Assembly (NCBI GenBank): GCA_947069175.1
Contig: CAMTDV010000017.1
Coordinates: forward strand, 52,399,137 to 52,463,136
Source of the DNA: Scalesia atractyloides
Taxonomy: Eukaryota; Streptophyta; Magnoliopsida; Asterales; Asteraceae
DNA: 64,000 nt
Direction of reading: 5' to 3'
The notes beneath the pieces are model-generated. The model worked only from the letters and a program-made list of their open reading frames with translations. It had not been told where the DNA came from and made no database searches. A program made the translations under genes and the position numbers. Shown piece by piece: positions 1 to 11,001 of the stretch (positions within the stretch are counted from its first letter, which is position 1; the number at the start of each line of letters is the position of its first letter).

Positions 1-690
1 ATCCACTTGGATTCCACGTTCACTGATCACATGTCCTAAGAATTGGACTTCTCTAAGGTAGAACTCGCACTCAGAGAATTTTGCATAAAGTTTTTCTTGC
101 TTCAGGAACTCAAGAATGCATCTAAGATGTTTCTCGTGATCATCCTTACTGCGTAAATAGATAAGTATGTCTTCTATGAAGGCAATGACAAACTTATCCA
201 AATAAGGTTTGCAGTCTCTGTTCATGAGATCTATGAAAGCTGCTGGAGCATTAGTGAGTCCAAATGGCATAACCAAGAACTCATAATGTCCGTATCTTGT
301 CCTGAAGGCAGTCTTCAAAACGTTTTCACTTCTGACCTTTAATTGATGATAACTCGATTGAACATCGATCTTAGAAAGAAACTTGCTCCTTGCAAATGAT
401 CAAACGAATCGTTAATTCATGGCAAGGGATAATGATTCTTGATCGTTATTGTATACAGCTCATGGTAATCAATGCACATTCGCATTGAACCATCCTTTTT
501 TTTGACAAATAAGATAGGAGATCCCCAAGGGGATGAACTAGGTTGTATGAAACCTTTCTCAAGTAGCTTCTCAAGTTGCACTTTCAATTCCTTCATCATG
601 GTCGGTGCAAAGCGATATGGAGCTCTAGTTATTGGAGCTGACTTGGGAAATATGTCAATTCTGAATTCGACCTACCTTTTTGGGGGTAAA
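1..690 (-). pseudogene. D pol fragment: reverse transcriptase
   Basis: Ty3/gypsy reverse transcriptase, which copies element RNA into DNA in virus-like particles. Visible on the minus strand: KGFIQPSSSPWGSPILFVKKKDG and IDYHEL (about 599-440), then KTAFRTRYGHYEF and MPFGLTNAPAAFIDLMNR near 300-200, and the polymerase motif near 180. That motif reads FIEDIL rather than FIDDIL, so one catalytic Asp is Glu. A stop follows PLP near 418, and the frame shifts several times. Pol runs off the left edge, so its RNase H and integrase are not seen. Not functional. Confidence 0.85.
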
Positions 691-1357
691 CCTGGTAAAT
701 CTTATAGGAATACGTCGGGGTATTCAAGATGATCGGTATATCTTCTATCTTGGGCTTTGGTGTATCCACCATCACCTGTGCCATGTAGATGACACATCCT
801 CTCTTCAGAAACTTAGATGCCTTGAGCAATGATGTATTCTTAGGTAATCCATAATGTCGATCTCCGTGAATGATGAGCATCTCGAAAGATGGGGATTTAA
901 TTTTGATTAGACTTTTATCGCAGGCAATGGGGGTCTGGTTATGGGATAACCAGCCCATGCCTAAGACTATATCGAATCCTGCAAGAGTCATAGGTAAGAG
1001 TTTTATTAGAATGGATTGATTCTTGATGGGTATAGGGCATCCCTCTGGAATCTTAGAAGCTATTTCGATTGTACCATCAACCATTTCAACTTCATATGAA
1101 TGATCAAGTGTTCTTACGGGTAGATTTAATAGTTCACTAAACTTATGATCTATGAAACTCTTATCAGCTTGAGAATCAAATAAGACACGTGCGAAAATGT
1201 TATTAACAAGAAATGTACCTGTTATAACATTGGTGTCCTTCACCGCCTCCTTTGCGGTCAACTGGAGCGTTTGATTTCTTGGCTTCTCCGGTCTGAGAAC
1301 TTCCACCTGTCGCATGTTTGATGTGGCCCTTCTCGCCACATTCGAAACAAATGACAT
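691..1357 (-). pseudogene. D pol fragment: aspartic protease
   Basis: Retropepsin-type protease domain that would mature the Gag-Pol polyprotein. Open for about 220 codons. The active-site region reads LFDSQADKSF where the family has LFDSGA or LFDTGA, so the Gly after the catalytic Asp-Ser is Gln, which should be inactivating. The downstream flank has GFDIVLGMGWL, the usual conserved segment. It lies between a zinc-knuckle Gag remnant on its right and the reverse transcriptase on its left. The first residues of the open frame are probably the Gag-protease linker. Confidence 0.8.
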
Positions 1358-1445
1358 TCTTTATTTCTTTACACTCATGGATTTTGTGGCCAGTCTTCTT
1401 GCATATGCCACAGGGTCTCTGTTGTTGTTCCGACCGACATTGTCC

Positions 1446-2331
1446 CTAATGTCTTTTCCCACATGATTTGCATTTGAACCTATTATAACTGGACCTTGGT
1501 TGACTCTTGTTCGAACCGAACCTTTCTTTCTTTGAGTTTTGGAAGCGGTTATTCTCTTGCTTCCTCTTCTCTTCAGCCTCAGATTTAATTGTCCTTAATC
1601 TCACTTCATCTTCAGTCAGTTTTAGAGCTAGATCCACCGCCAATCTAAAAGTAGCGGGTTTAGAGGATTTACCCATCCCCTTAATTTCTGGTGCTTAATC
1701 TCCAATGAAACGCGCAATGCGTTTTGACTCAGGTGTAATCAGATAAGGTACCAGTCTGGACATAGAATTGTAATTAGACACATACTTCCTACAGTCCAGA
1801 TTCTTAATTGTGAGAGTCACAAAATCTAACATCCATCTTCTCCACCATGTGAAGGGCAGTAGGTTTATTTGATCAGCTCAACGAATTTATCCCAACCTAT
1901 GTGGTACAAAGAAACATTTCCAATGGATTGAACCATGGCTTTCCACCATGTTAGAGCATCCTCCTTGAAGGATTGAGACACATACTTGATGGTGTCTTTC
2001 TCAGCACATCCGAGATATCCACAACAGTCTCCATTTTGTTCAGCCATTTCATGGTATCAATAGCTCCTCTTTCCCCCGTGAAGTCACGAGGCTTACATGA
2101 GACAAAGTATTTATACGAACACCCTTCCTTGGAATTGTCGTGTCCTTTCTTGGCAACATGTTTTGATTCGCTCCTCTCACTCCTAGTAGAGGAGAAATTT
2201 GAGCTTTGAGTCTTATGGGTGGAAGATTGAGGGATACATGTAGATTTAGGATTTGTTGCTCCTGGCCCTTTAAACTTATCCATGAACTCAATCATAGCCT
2301 TGCTGACTTCAACATCAATTAGGGGCTGGAG
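1446..2331 (-). pseudogene. D gag, main part (degenerate)
   Basis: Capsid/nucleocapsid protein of the gypsy element. Read from the right: PLIDVEVSKAMIEFMDKFKGPG; then a capsid segment with YKYFVSCKPRDFTGERGAIDTMKWLNKME; then (other frame) ALTWWKAMVQ near 1955, the hallmark of plant gypsy capsids; then a basic stretch and a zinc-knuckle start CKSCGKRH at 1446-1470. At least two frame changes break it. Its N-terminal end is cut off by the insertion of element E at 2331/34138. Confidence 0.8.
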
Positions 2332-3009
2332 TGTGACAACCGGCAATTTCCAGGTTTAATTACATGAATAACGAACGTTAAGACGATAATAAATAGTGTT
2401 TTAAGACACAAATTAACTTAAACAGCCTGTTGAAGTGCCTAGGAACGTGTATCCGATTTTATAATATGCGAATGTTGACTTGCGGGAAGACTGCTGAACG
2501 ATAAGCAGCAACAAACTGACATCAGACAAAATACTAACAAATCCGACAAATACGAAATTATTACATATAATTTAAACATATAAATTTGATTTTGCGAAAC
2601 TGTCACGCTTTTGAAGGTCACAAAACGCGTACATGAATGAAAAACACGACTGTAGGAATGCACCGACAACGAAACAGAAGCATTGGACTCGTGTATTACC
2701 TTCGCAACTGAGTTATTATGATATATTTAGCTTCGTGATTAAATTTTAATTTCCGCGGTCGAAATCAGGTTGAAAACTAACTAGAAATGACAACCGAAAC
2801 AAGTTACGCGATTTAATGCGACCGACGAACGTACGCGTCTAATAAGGACTTACGGCACAACTCTTTATACTCTCGAACCTAAATAAATGTTATACGATAT
2901 CTTACATAGCTCGGGAATGAAAACGGGTCATGGAAACCGGATTGGGCCGCGTAAAAGATTAGACACGTACTAATGGGCTTTAGGCCCAACCCACTTCACT
3001 AACCCTACC

Positions 3010-3016
3010 TATAAAT
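3010..3016 (+). promoter_or_regulatory. Probable TATA box of E LTR
   Basis: TATAAAT in a CCTATAAATTCC context, followed about 25-60 bp later by a C/T-rich leader. Position and context are typical of an LTR promoter. Confidence 0.55.
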
Positions 3017-3930
3017 TCCTCTCACTTTCATTTAAATCCTAGCCCCCACACCTTAACTCCATGGTTTCACCCTCTCGACTGACTCCGGTCACCGGAGAAA
3101 TTCCAGTAGGTGACAACTTTTTTTTCGGCCGACACTCCGACGGTGTTCTCCGGCAAGCAAGCCACAACCACACACAACCCCTCTCTTGTATCATCATACA
3201 CACGCACACATCCAGATCTGTAGAGAGAGAGTAGGTAGCCAGAGAGAGAGTGGTAGGAGAGATAGATCCACAAGAGAGATGGAGAGCAGAACAGTGGCAG
3301 AGGTGGTGTTGCGACGGTAAACAGGCGGCAGAGCGGCCCTCCGACAAAAACTCCGGTGGTTCGGCTGATGTAGATAGTGGCTGAGTTGATGACGGTGGTG
3401 GTTGTTTTGATGACGCCGTGGTTGTTCTAGTGACGGGGACAAGACATAATGATGGTGGTCAGTGGTGGCTGACGGCGGTGGTGAGAAATGATGGTGGTCA
3501 GTGGTGGCCGACGGCGGTGTATAGCTGATGTATACAAAACGCATCATATAAATTACATCAAACGAGGCATAAAACAAACCCTTTTTCAGTACTAATTTTG
3601 GAAAAAAAAAAAGAAGCACTTTTCTTTGTTCCTTTTGAATTTTCAGGACCAAATGAGCTTAAAAGAACAAAAGAAGCAAATAAGCAGCCAAAACCAACAT
3701 GAGCACAAGAAGAAGGAATAATGTGACATGCCCGACCCCTTGGCAGCACTCCCAAAGACAAAAACAAGAAGACAGAAGCTGACGACGGGGCCGTGCCCAG
3801 CCAGGCATGGGCCGTGGTCAGACCTGGCACATGCAGAAAAGACAAGTAGAAGCTTCTATGCCTACCACGGGGTCGTGCCCACATGATAGTACAGCGAAGA
3901 GTTAACCATGGGGCCCTGCCCAAGAGCTAC

Positions 3931-4087
3931 GGGGGCGTGTGGGGCTCTATGCTGACAGCTGCAATTAATGAAGGAAGAGAAGGAGTTGGCCACAGGTCCG
4001 TGCCAAGGAGCCATGGGGGCGTGTGGGGCCCTCTGCTGACAGCTGCAATTAATGAAGGAAGAGAAGGAGCTGGCCATGGGCCGTGCC
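3931..4087 (+). repeat. 84-bp tandem duplication in F
   Basis: Two copies starting GGGGGCGTGTGGGG at 3931 and 4015, sharing GCTGACAGCTGCAATTAATG and the following purine-rich block. GC-rich segments around them repeat GGGCCGTGCCC-like words. They lie just upstream of the F TATA box. Confidence 0.8.
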
Positions 4088-4125
4088 CAATGGACACGGG
4101 GCCGTGGCTGGGGCACTATTCTGAC

Positions 4126-4133
4126 TATAAATA
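4126..4133 (+). promoter_or_regulatory. Probable TATA box of F
   Basis: TATAAATA followed by GGGG and, 60-100 bp on, a C-rich leader. It sets the orientation of F as plus. Confidence 0.55.
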
Positions 4134-4703
4134 GGGGTGCTTGGTTCACTTTAAAGGCATCCCTTGGCAAACCACTTCTCTCTCACTTTGCCACCACTCC
4201 CCACCACTAAACGCCAACACCCACCACCTCATTCATCTTTCATCTTTAGAGTTTGTAGTAGTCTCGGGATCCAAGATTGATCATAAGAGTTCTTATCAAA
4301 CAAAGGCCATGCTTGGCTAACCTCTTACATCACTTGGTGAAGACAAGTCTTTAATGTATTACTTTTGATTTTTTAATCTTTCAGCACTTTTTAATTGGGT
4401 ATGTATTAATGACCTTAATAAATAGTTTCTTATGTTGAAAATGAATTTTCCTAACCATTACTTCATGATGTCATTGATTTGCTCATTCTTGTCTTTACGG
4501 TCTATATAAAACGTGTTAACTACTTGGAAGGGGTGGGTTAGAAGGGTGGTTTGGTAAAGTTCTTGTCTTGTTTAGTGTATAGATCCTGCGAGAACTTGGT
4601 TCAAGCTTATTAGGACCTCCTTCAATGCCTTATGGTACTGGATGGCGGGGGTGCGAATAGCTTGAACCCCTCATATGCAAACTACTATTAAAACATTAAA
4701 CCG

Positions 4704-4900
4704 GCCTCTTGGGATTGTATCCTTGCTGACTCAAACCACTTGGCCGAGGGTAACGTCACCTTCAAAAGAGGGGCCTACCACTTTTCGCATTAATAACTTA
4801 CTTAGTTATCTTCCAATATTCTGATCTTTTGGGATTGTATCCTTGCTGACTCAAACCACTAGGTTGAGGGTAACGTCACCTTCAAAAGAGGGGCCTACTA
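4704..4900 (+). repeat. Spaced direct repeat of about 75 bp in F
   Basis: Two copies of a block beginning TTGGGATTGTATCCTTGCTG and ending AAGAGGGGCCTAC, starting near 4707 and 4832, separated by about 50 bp of unlike sequence. They differ at a few positions. Confidence 0.75.
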
Positions 4901-5352
4901 CTATAACTAAGTTAATCTCTTATAAAGTCCAAAAGTGCGAAAATCATCAAAGGGTACATTAGAGAGGAGTTGGATTCAAATGATTCTATCTTGTCTATTT
5001 GTATTTTATTTTTATTTATCTTTTCATTTTTTTGTTTACTTTTATGTTTCAAAACTTTTATAAAAAAATTTGGATCGATTAGACGTTGACGCTAAACCGG
5101 TATTAAAAGCTCCCGTGTCCTTGGACAACCTCAGTATCTTACCAACACTATACTACACTCGCGATGGGCGCACTTACCCTAATGTGTGTTTAGTGTTAGT
5201 ACAATATCGTGTTTTATAAATTTAAAACTTGACTAATGCGTAAAACGGACTTAAAATATTAACAAAATCATATCACGCTCGACATGCACCAGTAGCCGCT
5301 GGAGTTACGGCGGCAGCGGTGGTCATGTTGGATGATCAAGACCGGGAATCGG

Positions 5353-5528
5353 GGTCAACCTCAGTCAACCGAGCAGGTTCAATTCGTGTTCAGTTCTGTC
5401 AGATTGGTCAGCGTCAGATTTGGTTCGGGTCAACTTGGTCAACCGGGTCTACTCGGTCAACTCGGTTAACGCGGTCAAACATAGTCAACTCGGTTAACTG
5501 GTGGTCAACGCAGTCAACTCAGTCAACG
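5353..5528 (-). promoter_or_regulatory. Cluster of ten W-box-like TTGAC[C/T] motifs
   Basis: Ten GTCAA words on the plus strand (TTGACC or TTGACT on the minus strand) in about 175 bp, spaced irregularly at 8 to 40 bp. TTGAC[C/T] is the core bound by plant WRKY factors. The cluster lies in the E LTR downstream of F. It may equally be an expanded simple repeat. Confidence 0.4.
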
Positions 5529-6225
5529 CAAGACCCGGTAACACAATAACGATGCAAATTTTGTTATATTGTTTCATATATTTAATATTAACGCGAACCA
5601 AGCTCGAACCATGGTATCATGACGAAAATTGTATACAAGTTACACATTGTTTTAGTATATGACAACCTTACGAAAGATATACATATTATTGTTGAATTAT
5701 TGTTGAGTTTTGAACGTTTATCGACAAACTTTTATTGTCGGGTTATCCGAATAATAGAGGAAACTCTGCCCGATCTTTGATAAAAACATATATATTCTAT
5801 AGTCTTAGCACTAATGAAAACATATCGGGATTCAAATGAACTTTATAAAAATACATATAAGCATATACTTATCTCGGACGAGTTTAAAACGTGTCGACAA
5901 AATAGGGTTTACAAGTCAACGCAACTCGAAAACTTTTACAAAATAAACATAATTATTTATATTTATTTATATTCATTTCAACGCAAACGCCCAAAACTCG
6001 GAAACCTTTATACAATAAATATAACTGTTTATATTTATTTCAAACGTCTAGTCTTCGACGAGTTTGTAAAACAAGTACAAGTATTTACATCTATTCATCT
6101 CCGTGCATGACGACTACTCGAAAACTGTACAACCACATTATACGAGTTTATAATGTATTATTTTCAATATTCTTTACATGCATGTATTACCTTTCAAGAC
6201 GACTAATACGGTTTCATAAATATTT

Positions 6226-6246
6226 TATATATATATATATATATAT
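6226..6246. repeat. (TA)n microsatellite
   Basis: About ten TA units within the E LTR. Confidence 0.9.
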
Positions 6247-7461
6247 CCTTAATCTCTCGGAAAGTGAGTTGTTTCCAAAACTTAGTATTTATCCTGACTA
6301 TAGATGGGATTAAACAATTACATCGTATTGTTTCAAAACAAGTTAACAACGCTTCCATAGAATCGTATGGTTAACGATTCGGTAGAGCTAGGACACGTAG
6401 TGTAGCTACATTTTAGTTGAAACTTATAAGTTTATTCCTTGATAGGAATGTTATAGATTTGATGCTAGCAATTAAAATTTGGAAATGACATTTGGAATCA
6501 TATTATGCTAGCTTTGCACTGGATATCGAGGTGAGTTCATAACCCCCAGTTTTACATTTTTATAAATGTTTTCGGGGTGGAAAGACATGCAAGTTTTGCA
6601 AAAGTACACAATATTTCGATGAACGAAAACAACAAATTTCTAAACCTTGTTACATACGAGTTCCAACTACACAAATGGTTTACGAATGGTTTTTGTTAAA
6701 CATACCGGTTTTTCCAAAACACATGCGTATTTTCGAAACGTGCATGAGTTTCATGACTAGTGACGGGAATGTCCTAGCTACAACGAGACTGTATTATCCT
6801 ACATACAAATAAGGGGACTGGTTGGTCCTGCTTACAGACTCAAATGGGCAAGGCACATTCTCATTTGTGTGAGGCACAAAGACTCGAGTGGGTTTGACCC
6901 ACCTATACTCATGCGAGGCATGAAGACTCAAGGACTGGATTATCCACTACTCAACACTAAGGGCCGTAGGGTCGCTTAAAACTGTACAGTGAAGTCCTCG
7001 TTACACATCGGAACTATAACCGCCTGCTAGTCTACCATCTTGAGTAAACGGGTTGGCGAGGCACTTACTAGCTTGGGGTGGGTTATAGGCTCATGCGAAC
7101 ATGTTGTCTTTGTTGTACGCGGACATCAACGGTGATTCAAATATTATAAAAACAAGGTTTTCAATTGACATGCCGAGAAAAATGGTTTTATTATGTTTTC
7201 TCAACAATATTTAAACCGGTTACTAAAAAGATTTATTTTAAATCTTTTCGAACAAACTATGAACTTGCCAAATTTATGTTGATTTTTTGCATAATTTCAA
7301 ATTATGGCACAGTTGGAATAGGAGAACCCATGGGGATTCGAGTACTTAGCGGGCATTCACTTTCTAGAAGTCTTAGCATTATATACTTCCGATGTGCAAT
7401 GAAGATACCAGTTAGATCACCCTTGGCTCTAATGTAAATGATTTATCAAGGTGTGACAGAT

Positions 7462-7474
7462 TGGTACCAAAGCT
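7462..7474 (+). other. Primer-binding site of E
   Basis: TGGTACCAAAGCT lies three bases after the LTR end. It differs from the initiator-Met tRNA complement TGGTATCAGAGC at a few positions, consistent with decay or with a variant primer. Confidence 0.65.
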
Positions 7475-7861
7475 ATAGGTTTTAGCGAGTTAGGTTTTTG
7501 TAGAGATACATAGGCTCTAACCTCATTTTCCTTCGGGGACTTAGATTATTAAGACTTAGAATATCATACAAAACGCTTAGCACTCGAATATGGGTTCCAA
7601 TCACTGCTAAAACAATGAGTAAACATTTTGGTTTTAAACATACGTTAGTGTTTGTGTTTGATACACAATACACGAAACAATCACATACAGTAAACAGAAC
7701 TTTGAAAGTTTTGGTAACATGCATTTAGGACCTTTGGAAAACTTATGTCAAAATCCATTAAAGGTCCTTTCGTAGAAACTGCGACTATTAACTCGGGCAA
7801 ATGCCATTATATATATTGCGATGCTATTTTATTTACCCGAGCAGGTAACCTACGCGGAACA

Positions 7862-8167
7862 AAACGCTAGTGCAAAAATATACATGAAATTTAAAATATA
7901 CATCAACTGATGTTGAACTATATCACATACGAATTTCGAGGCAAGGCCTTTGAGAAAACACGATGGGGCAGTACAACAACAACACGAATCCAGTCAGTGG
8001 GAGAACTACCGGCCAAACGCTAGTGCGAAAATATACATGAAATTTAAAATATACATCAACTGATGTTGAACTATATCACATACGAATTTCGAGGCAAGGC
8101 CTTTGAGAAAACACGATGGGGCAGTACAACAACTACGCGAATCCAGTCAGTGGGAGAACTACTGGCC
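7862..8167 (+). repeat. 153-bp tandem duplication
   Basis: Two adjacent copies (7862-8014 and 8015-8167), each starting AAACGCTAGTGC and ending ACTGGCC or ACCGGCC, with only a few differences. The unit is 51 codons long. Each copy holds an ATG followed by codons for GQYNN, so the duplication repeats a potential start. Confidence 0.9.
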
Positions 8168-8271
8168 AAGATGTGACAACTCGACACTTATCCCCTACAA
8201 GTGATATGAATCACGCCGAATGCGTTCAAACGAGATTTCGCATCAATCGGTACGTAGTTGAATGGAAATAA
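8116..8271 (+). CDS. Short ORF, 51 residues, unknown
   Basis: ATG at 8116 in the second duplication copy, stop TAA at 8269. The product begins MGQYNNYANP and is rich in Asn, Thr and Arg. The equivalent ATG in the first copy (7963) is followed by a stop at the duplication joint. It sits where Gag would begin in an LTR element, so it could be a Gag N-terminal remnant, but no domain is recognisable and it may be chance. Confidence 0.25.
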   Translation: MGQYNNYANPVSGRTTGQDVTTRHLSPTSDMNHAECVQTRFRINRYVVEWK

Positions 8272-9022
8272 CAATTATTGACATCGCAAAAGAAGTCACA
8301 TGTCTCCGCATCTCCTTACTTCATTAATGGCGATTACGCCATGTTAGACATTCTATGGTAATGTCATCTAATAACCGGTCATCACAGGAAAATTCTAGGT
8401 AAAGTTTTCAAATTTCTTTTATTGAAATTTCAACTTTTGCATATAGTGAGTAGATTTTCACACCTCTACTCCTCCTATTGGTCATCATATCACGGGAACT
8501 TATTGTGACATTTGCACATTTTCTATCATTATACAATCTCAAACATTCTTATTCAATAAAATCTTGTATTTTATTGGTAAATCATTGCAAAATTTTGATC
8601 ATTTTCGTGTTCGTTAAAGCGTTTTATGTAATGTTACAAAACACGTTACCGTACAACCGAACGAACCGACATCCATGAAATTTCCAGGAAAATCCAAGTT
8701 ACATATGCCTTAACACCTTTATATAACCTAAATATTAGGTTAAAAGGGGTTAAAAGTGACAAAACGTGACAAAACAAGTAAAAGGGCCAAAACTGTCAAA
8801 ATTTCAAACTTTGTGCCAGCTCAAGGGCTTACTGACCGTAAGCACATAGCCCATACGGTCGTAAGGACCCCCCCAGCACAATAGAATCTTGGTAGCTTCT
8901 TGTTTGAAGCCTTGGTCCCCAAGAATTCGATTTTCCAGCTACTAAATTGACATGTGTTAACACCCTCCTAAGATCATGACACTTCATGCACACTCGAATT
9001 GATCCTATGAGCTCATGAACAC

Positions 9023-9030
9023 TATAAATA
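9023..9030 (+). promoter_or_regulatory. TATA box of A 5' LTR
   Basis: TATAAATA in ACTATAAATAAG. The 3' LTR has the same box at 30782-30789. A C/T-rich leader follows, ending at a consensus donor ACAA|GTAAGTAC at 9146. Confidence 0.65.
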
Positions 9031-10209
9031 AGTGAATTCTTCATTCTTCCTTGCTCATTTCTCATTCTTCTTCCCCCACTCTCTTGGAGCTTGCTTCTAG
9101 CTTTTGGAGGCCTCCTAACAGAGTTCTTATAGTGTTCCCAACACAAGTAAGTACTCTTCCTTAGTCTATTTCATTTATTTTAGCTATATGAAGCCAAAAG
9201 TCAAACAGTTTGACTTTCTATTTGACTTTCGATTACGACCTTATTTGGTCAAATCAAAGTTCAATTGAACTTTACAACGTGATCTTAATCATGAAGGTTA
9301 TAATCCCTAGCGATTGCACCTCCTGATTACCACGTTTACTAGTTGAAGTGACGAGTCAAGGTTTCGGTCAAAGATGCGCATAATGTGCATTTTACGACGA
9401 AACTATTTTTGGGTATCAAAACTCCAAGTTTTGATACCAAATCAGTTTTATAACTTAGTTAGACATGCTTCAACATGTCTAACTCATCATTCTAGTTTAG
9501 TGCTTATATTTAGGTCGTAAGTCGAGCGGTTTGACCACCGCTTTGACTTTCGAATCCGACCCATTTGGTCAATCTTAGGATTTGACCAAGCACATTTTTA
9601 GGACCATAGTTGTATAGGGAATAACCCTCTGAGGTTATACCTTATGGTCTTGTGGTTTGATTAGTTATATGATGAGTTGCTTTTATGATCTTTAAAATTG
9701 ACCAAAATATCCTTTTTGCGCATAAATTGATTTTAAGTATATGTAACCAAAGTTTTGACATCTAAACTGATGTTATAACATAATCAAACATATTTTGGCA
9801 TGTAAGACTCAACATATGACATATTTGACCATCCGAACTTATAATTACGCTAATGACCCGTTAAAGTGGCGTAAACCACTTTAACAAGTCACAACGGGTC
9901 AAAAGCACTTAGGATCCTTTCCAAATCAGAATTTTAAGTTTGTTCAACCATATTATATGAGTTCCAACATTCGTTTGGTTTATAAGACTTAATTCTATCC
10001 AATCCTCCGATTAAAGTCCCGACGCACTAACATAGTTATCAAATATTAGGACACACTTGAATCCTTGATCTTTTGAGCTTTGTTTGATCATTTGAACAAG
10101 ACTTATACACAATAACAAGTGAGTACACAGTCCCCTCTTTTACGTTTTCAAATGTTTTGGGGTGATTCATATGTGCCTATCACTACTTTCATGTTTTCAT
10201 TACATTATA

Positions 10210-10465
10210 CATGTTTTGATTATCTAGTACATATAGTACATGATTTCAACGACATTTTTGCTTCGTATGTTGACCTAGCATACCTAGTACATGATTTCCA
10301 AAGACATTTTTGCTTCGTATGTTAACCTAGCATACCTAGTACATGGTTTTCAAAGACATATTACATGGTCTATTGACTTAGTATACCTTGTGCATTATTT
10401 CAAAGACATTTTGCTTCGTATATTGACTTAGCATACCTAGTACATGATTTCAATGACATTTTACA
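10210..10465 (+). repeat. 51-52-bp minisatellite in A 5' LTR
   Basis: Units containing CTTCGTATGTTGACCTAGCA and TACCTAGTACATG, with CTTCGTAT at 10261, 10313 and 10414, so about 51 bp apart. The 3' LTR carries the array at about 31985-32180 with CTTCGTAT only at 32022 and 32123, one unit fewer. Confidence 0.8.
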
Positions 10466-10934
10466 TGATTTCAAAACATTTTTAGGACATGCTACATTGT
10501 TCAAGACATTTTGGTGTGTTGAACTCGACAATGATACATTCATTAACATTGATCCTGCTTCATAGGTTTGTTTGGAAGCGACCTTAGGGAATGACAGAAT
10601 CTGATGAACAATTGATGAACCTTTGTCCTTATAAGGCTTTATCCGACAGTCAACAAAGCTTGAATGTATTCGCCAAAAATCCATATTTATATGTCTACAC
10701 AATAAACCAATGATTTTATAAAACAAAACCTTTGATTAAAAAAGACTTTTGTTCATTCAAAAACATTGTTTTATACAAGATATCTTGGATATACAAGACA
10801 TTGGTTTATATATAGACATTTGTTTGTAAAAGACATTTGGTTTGAACATGACATTGGTTTGTACATGGCATTGGTTTAAACAAGACATCTCATTTGTTTG
10901 TTTATGGTAAGTGATTTAAATAACAAGACATGTG

Positions 10935-11001
10935 TAATATGATAAAAGCATGGTGGATACGCCGCTGGTACTTCCTATATGTAAGTGCTTTTATTATATT
11001 A
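10935..11001 (+). other. Conserved hairpin in A 5' LTR
   Basis: Arms 10935-10950 (TAATATGATAAAAGCA) and 10986-11001 pair over 16 positions with one G-T (G-U in RNA) pair. The 35-base loop begins TGGTGGATACGCCGCTGG. The same structure occurs in C (21666-21732) and in the A 3' LTR (32693-32765). Confidence 0.7.

Larger units (their letters stand above)
1..2331 (-). mobile_element. Element D: partial Ty3/gypsy retrotransposon, internal region
   Basis: Decayed gypsy internal region read on the minus strand in the order gag (right), protease, reverse transcriptase (left), continuing beyond base 1. It is cut at 2331 by element E; the copy resumes at 34138 after the duplicated TSD TGGAG (2327-2331 and 34133-34137). 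Excising E with one TSD restores the Gag frame across the join, ending in ...DNLQ then PLIDVEV. No LTR of D lies in the window. D is the oldest layer of the left-hand nest. Its clade is not settled. Confidence 0.85.
3526..5291 (+). mobile_element. Solo LTR F inserted in E LTR
   Basis: 1766 bp from TGATGTATAC to CATGCACCA, flanked by near-identical ATAGC (3521-3525) and GTAGC (5292-5296). Removing it with one flank joins two stretches of the same CGG/GTGG-rich sequence. It has its own TATA box at 4126 and internal repeats, and its composition differs from the surrounding E LTR. No PBS, PPT or coding sequence is attached, so it is read as a solo LTR left by recombination. The 4/5 TSD match and the absence of a second copy here leave the boundaries less certain than for other elements. 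Confidence 0.55.
2332..7458 (+). repeat. E 5' LTR (interrupted by solo LTR F)
   Basis: Starts TGTGAC, ends GTGTGACA, and is followed at once by a primer-binding-site-like sequence. Its last 324 bp (7135-7458) match 33806-34132, the 3' LTR fragment. About 5.13 kb as it stands, about 3.36 kb without F and its TSD. It contains a TATA box, a cluster of GTCAA motifs, a TA microsatellite and a consensus splice donor GAG|GTGAGT at 6531. Several open frames within it are chance and carry no known domain. Confidence 0.8.
7459..8503 (+). other. E leader and internal region, left part
   Basis: Untranslated-looking sequence after the E 5' LTR. It starts with the PBS-like site and later holds a 153-bp tandem duplication and a short ORF. 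No Gag or Pol similarity was recognised. Element A interrupts it after 8503; it resumes at 33309. Confidence 0.6.

Noticed and set aside
3039..3923. Overlapping minus-strand open frames of 100-150 codons
   Set aside because: They lie in the E LTR and solo LTR F, overlap in several frames, are low-complexity (His/Pro/Ser) and show no domain.
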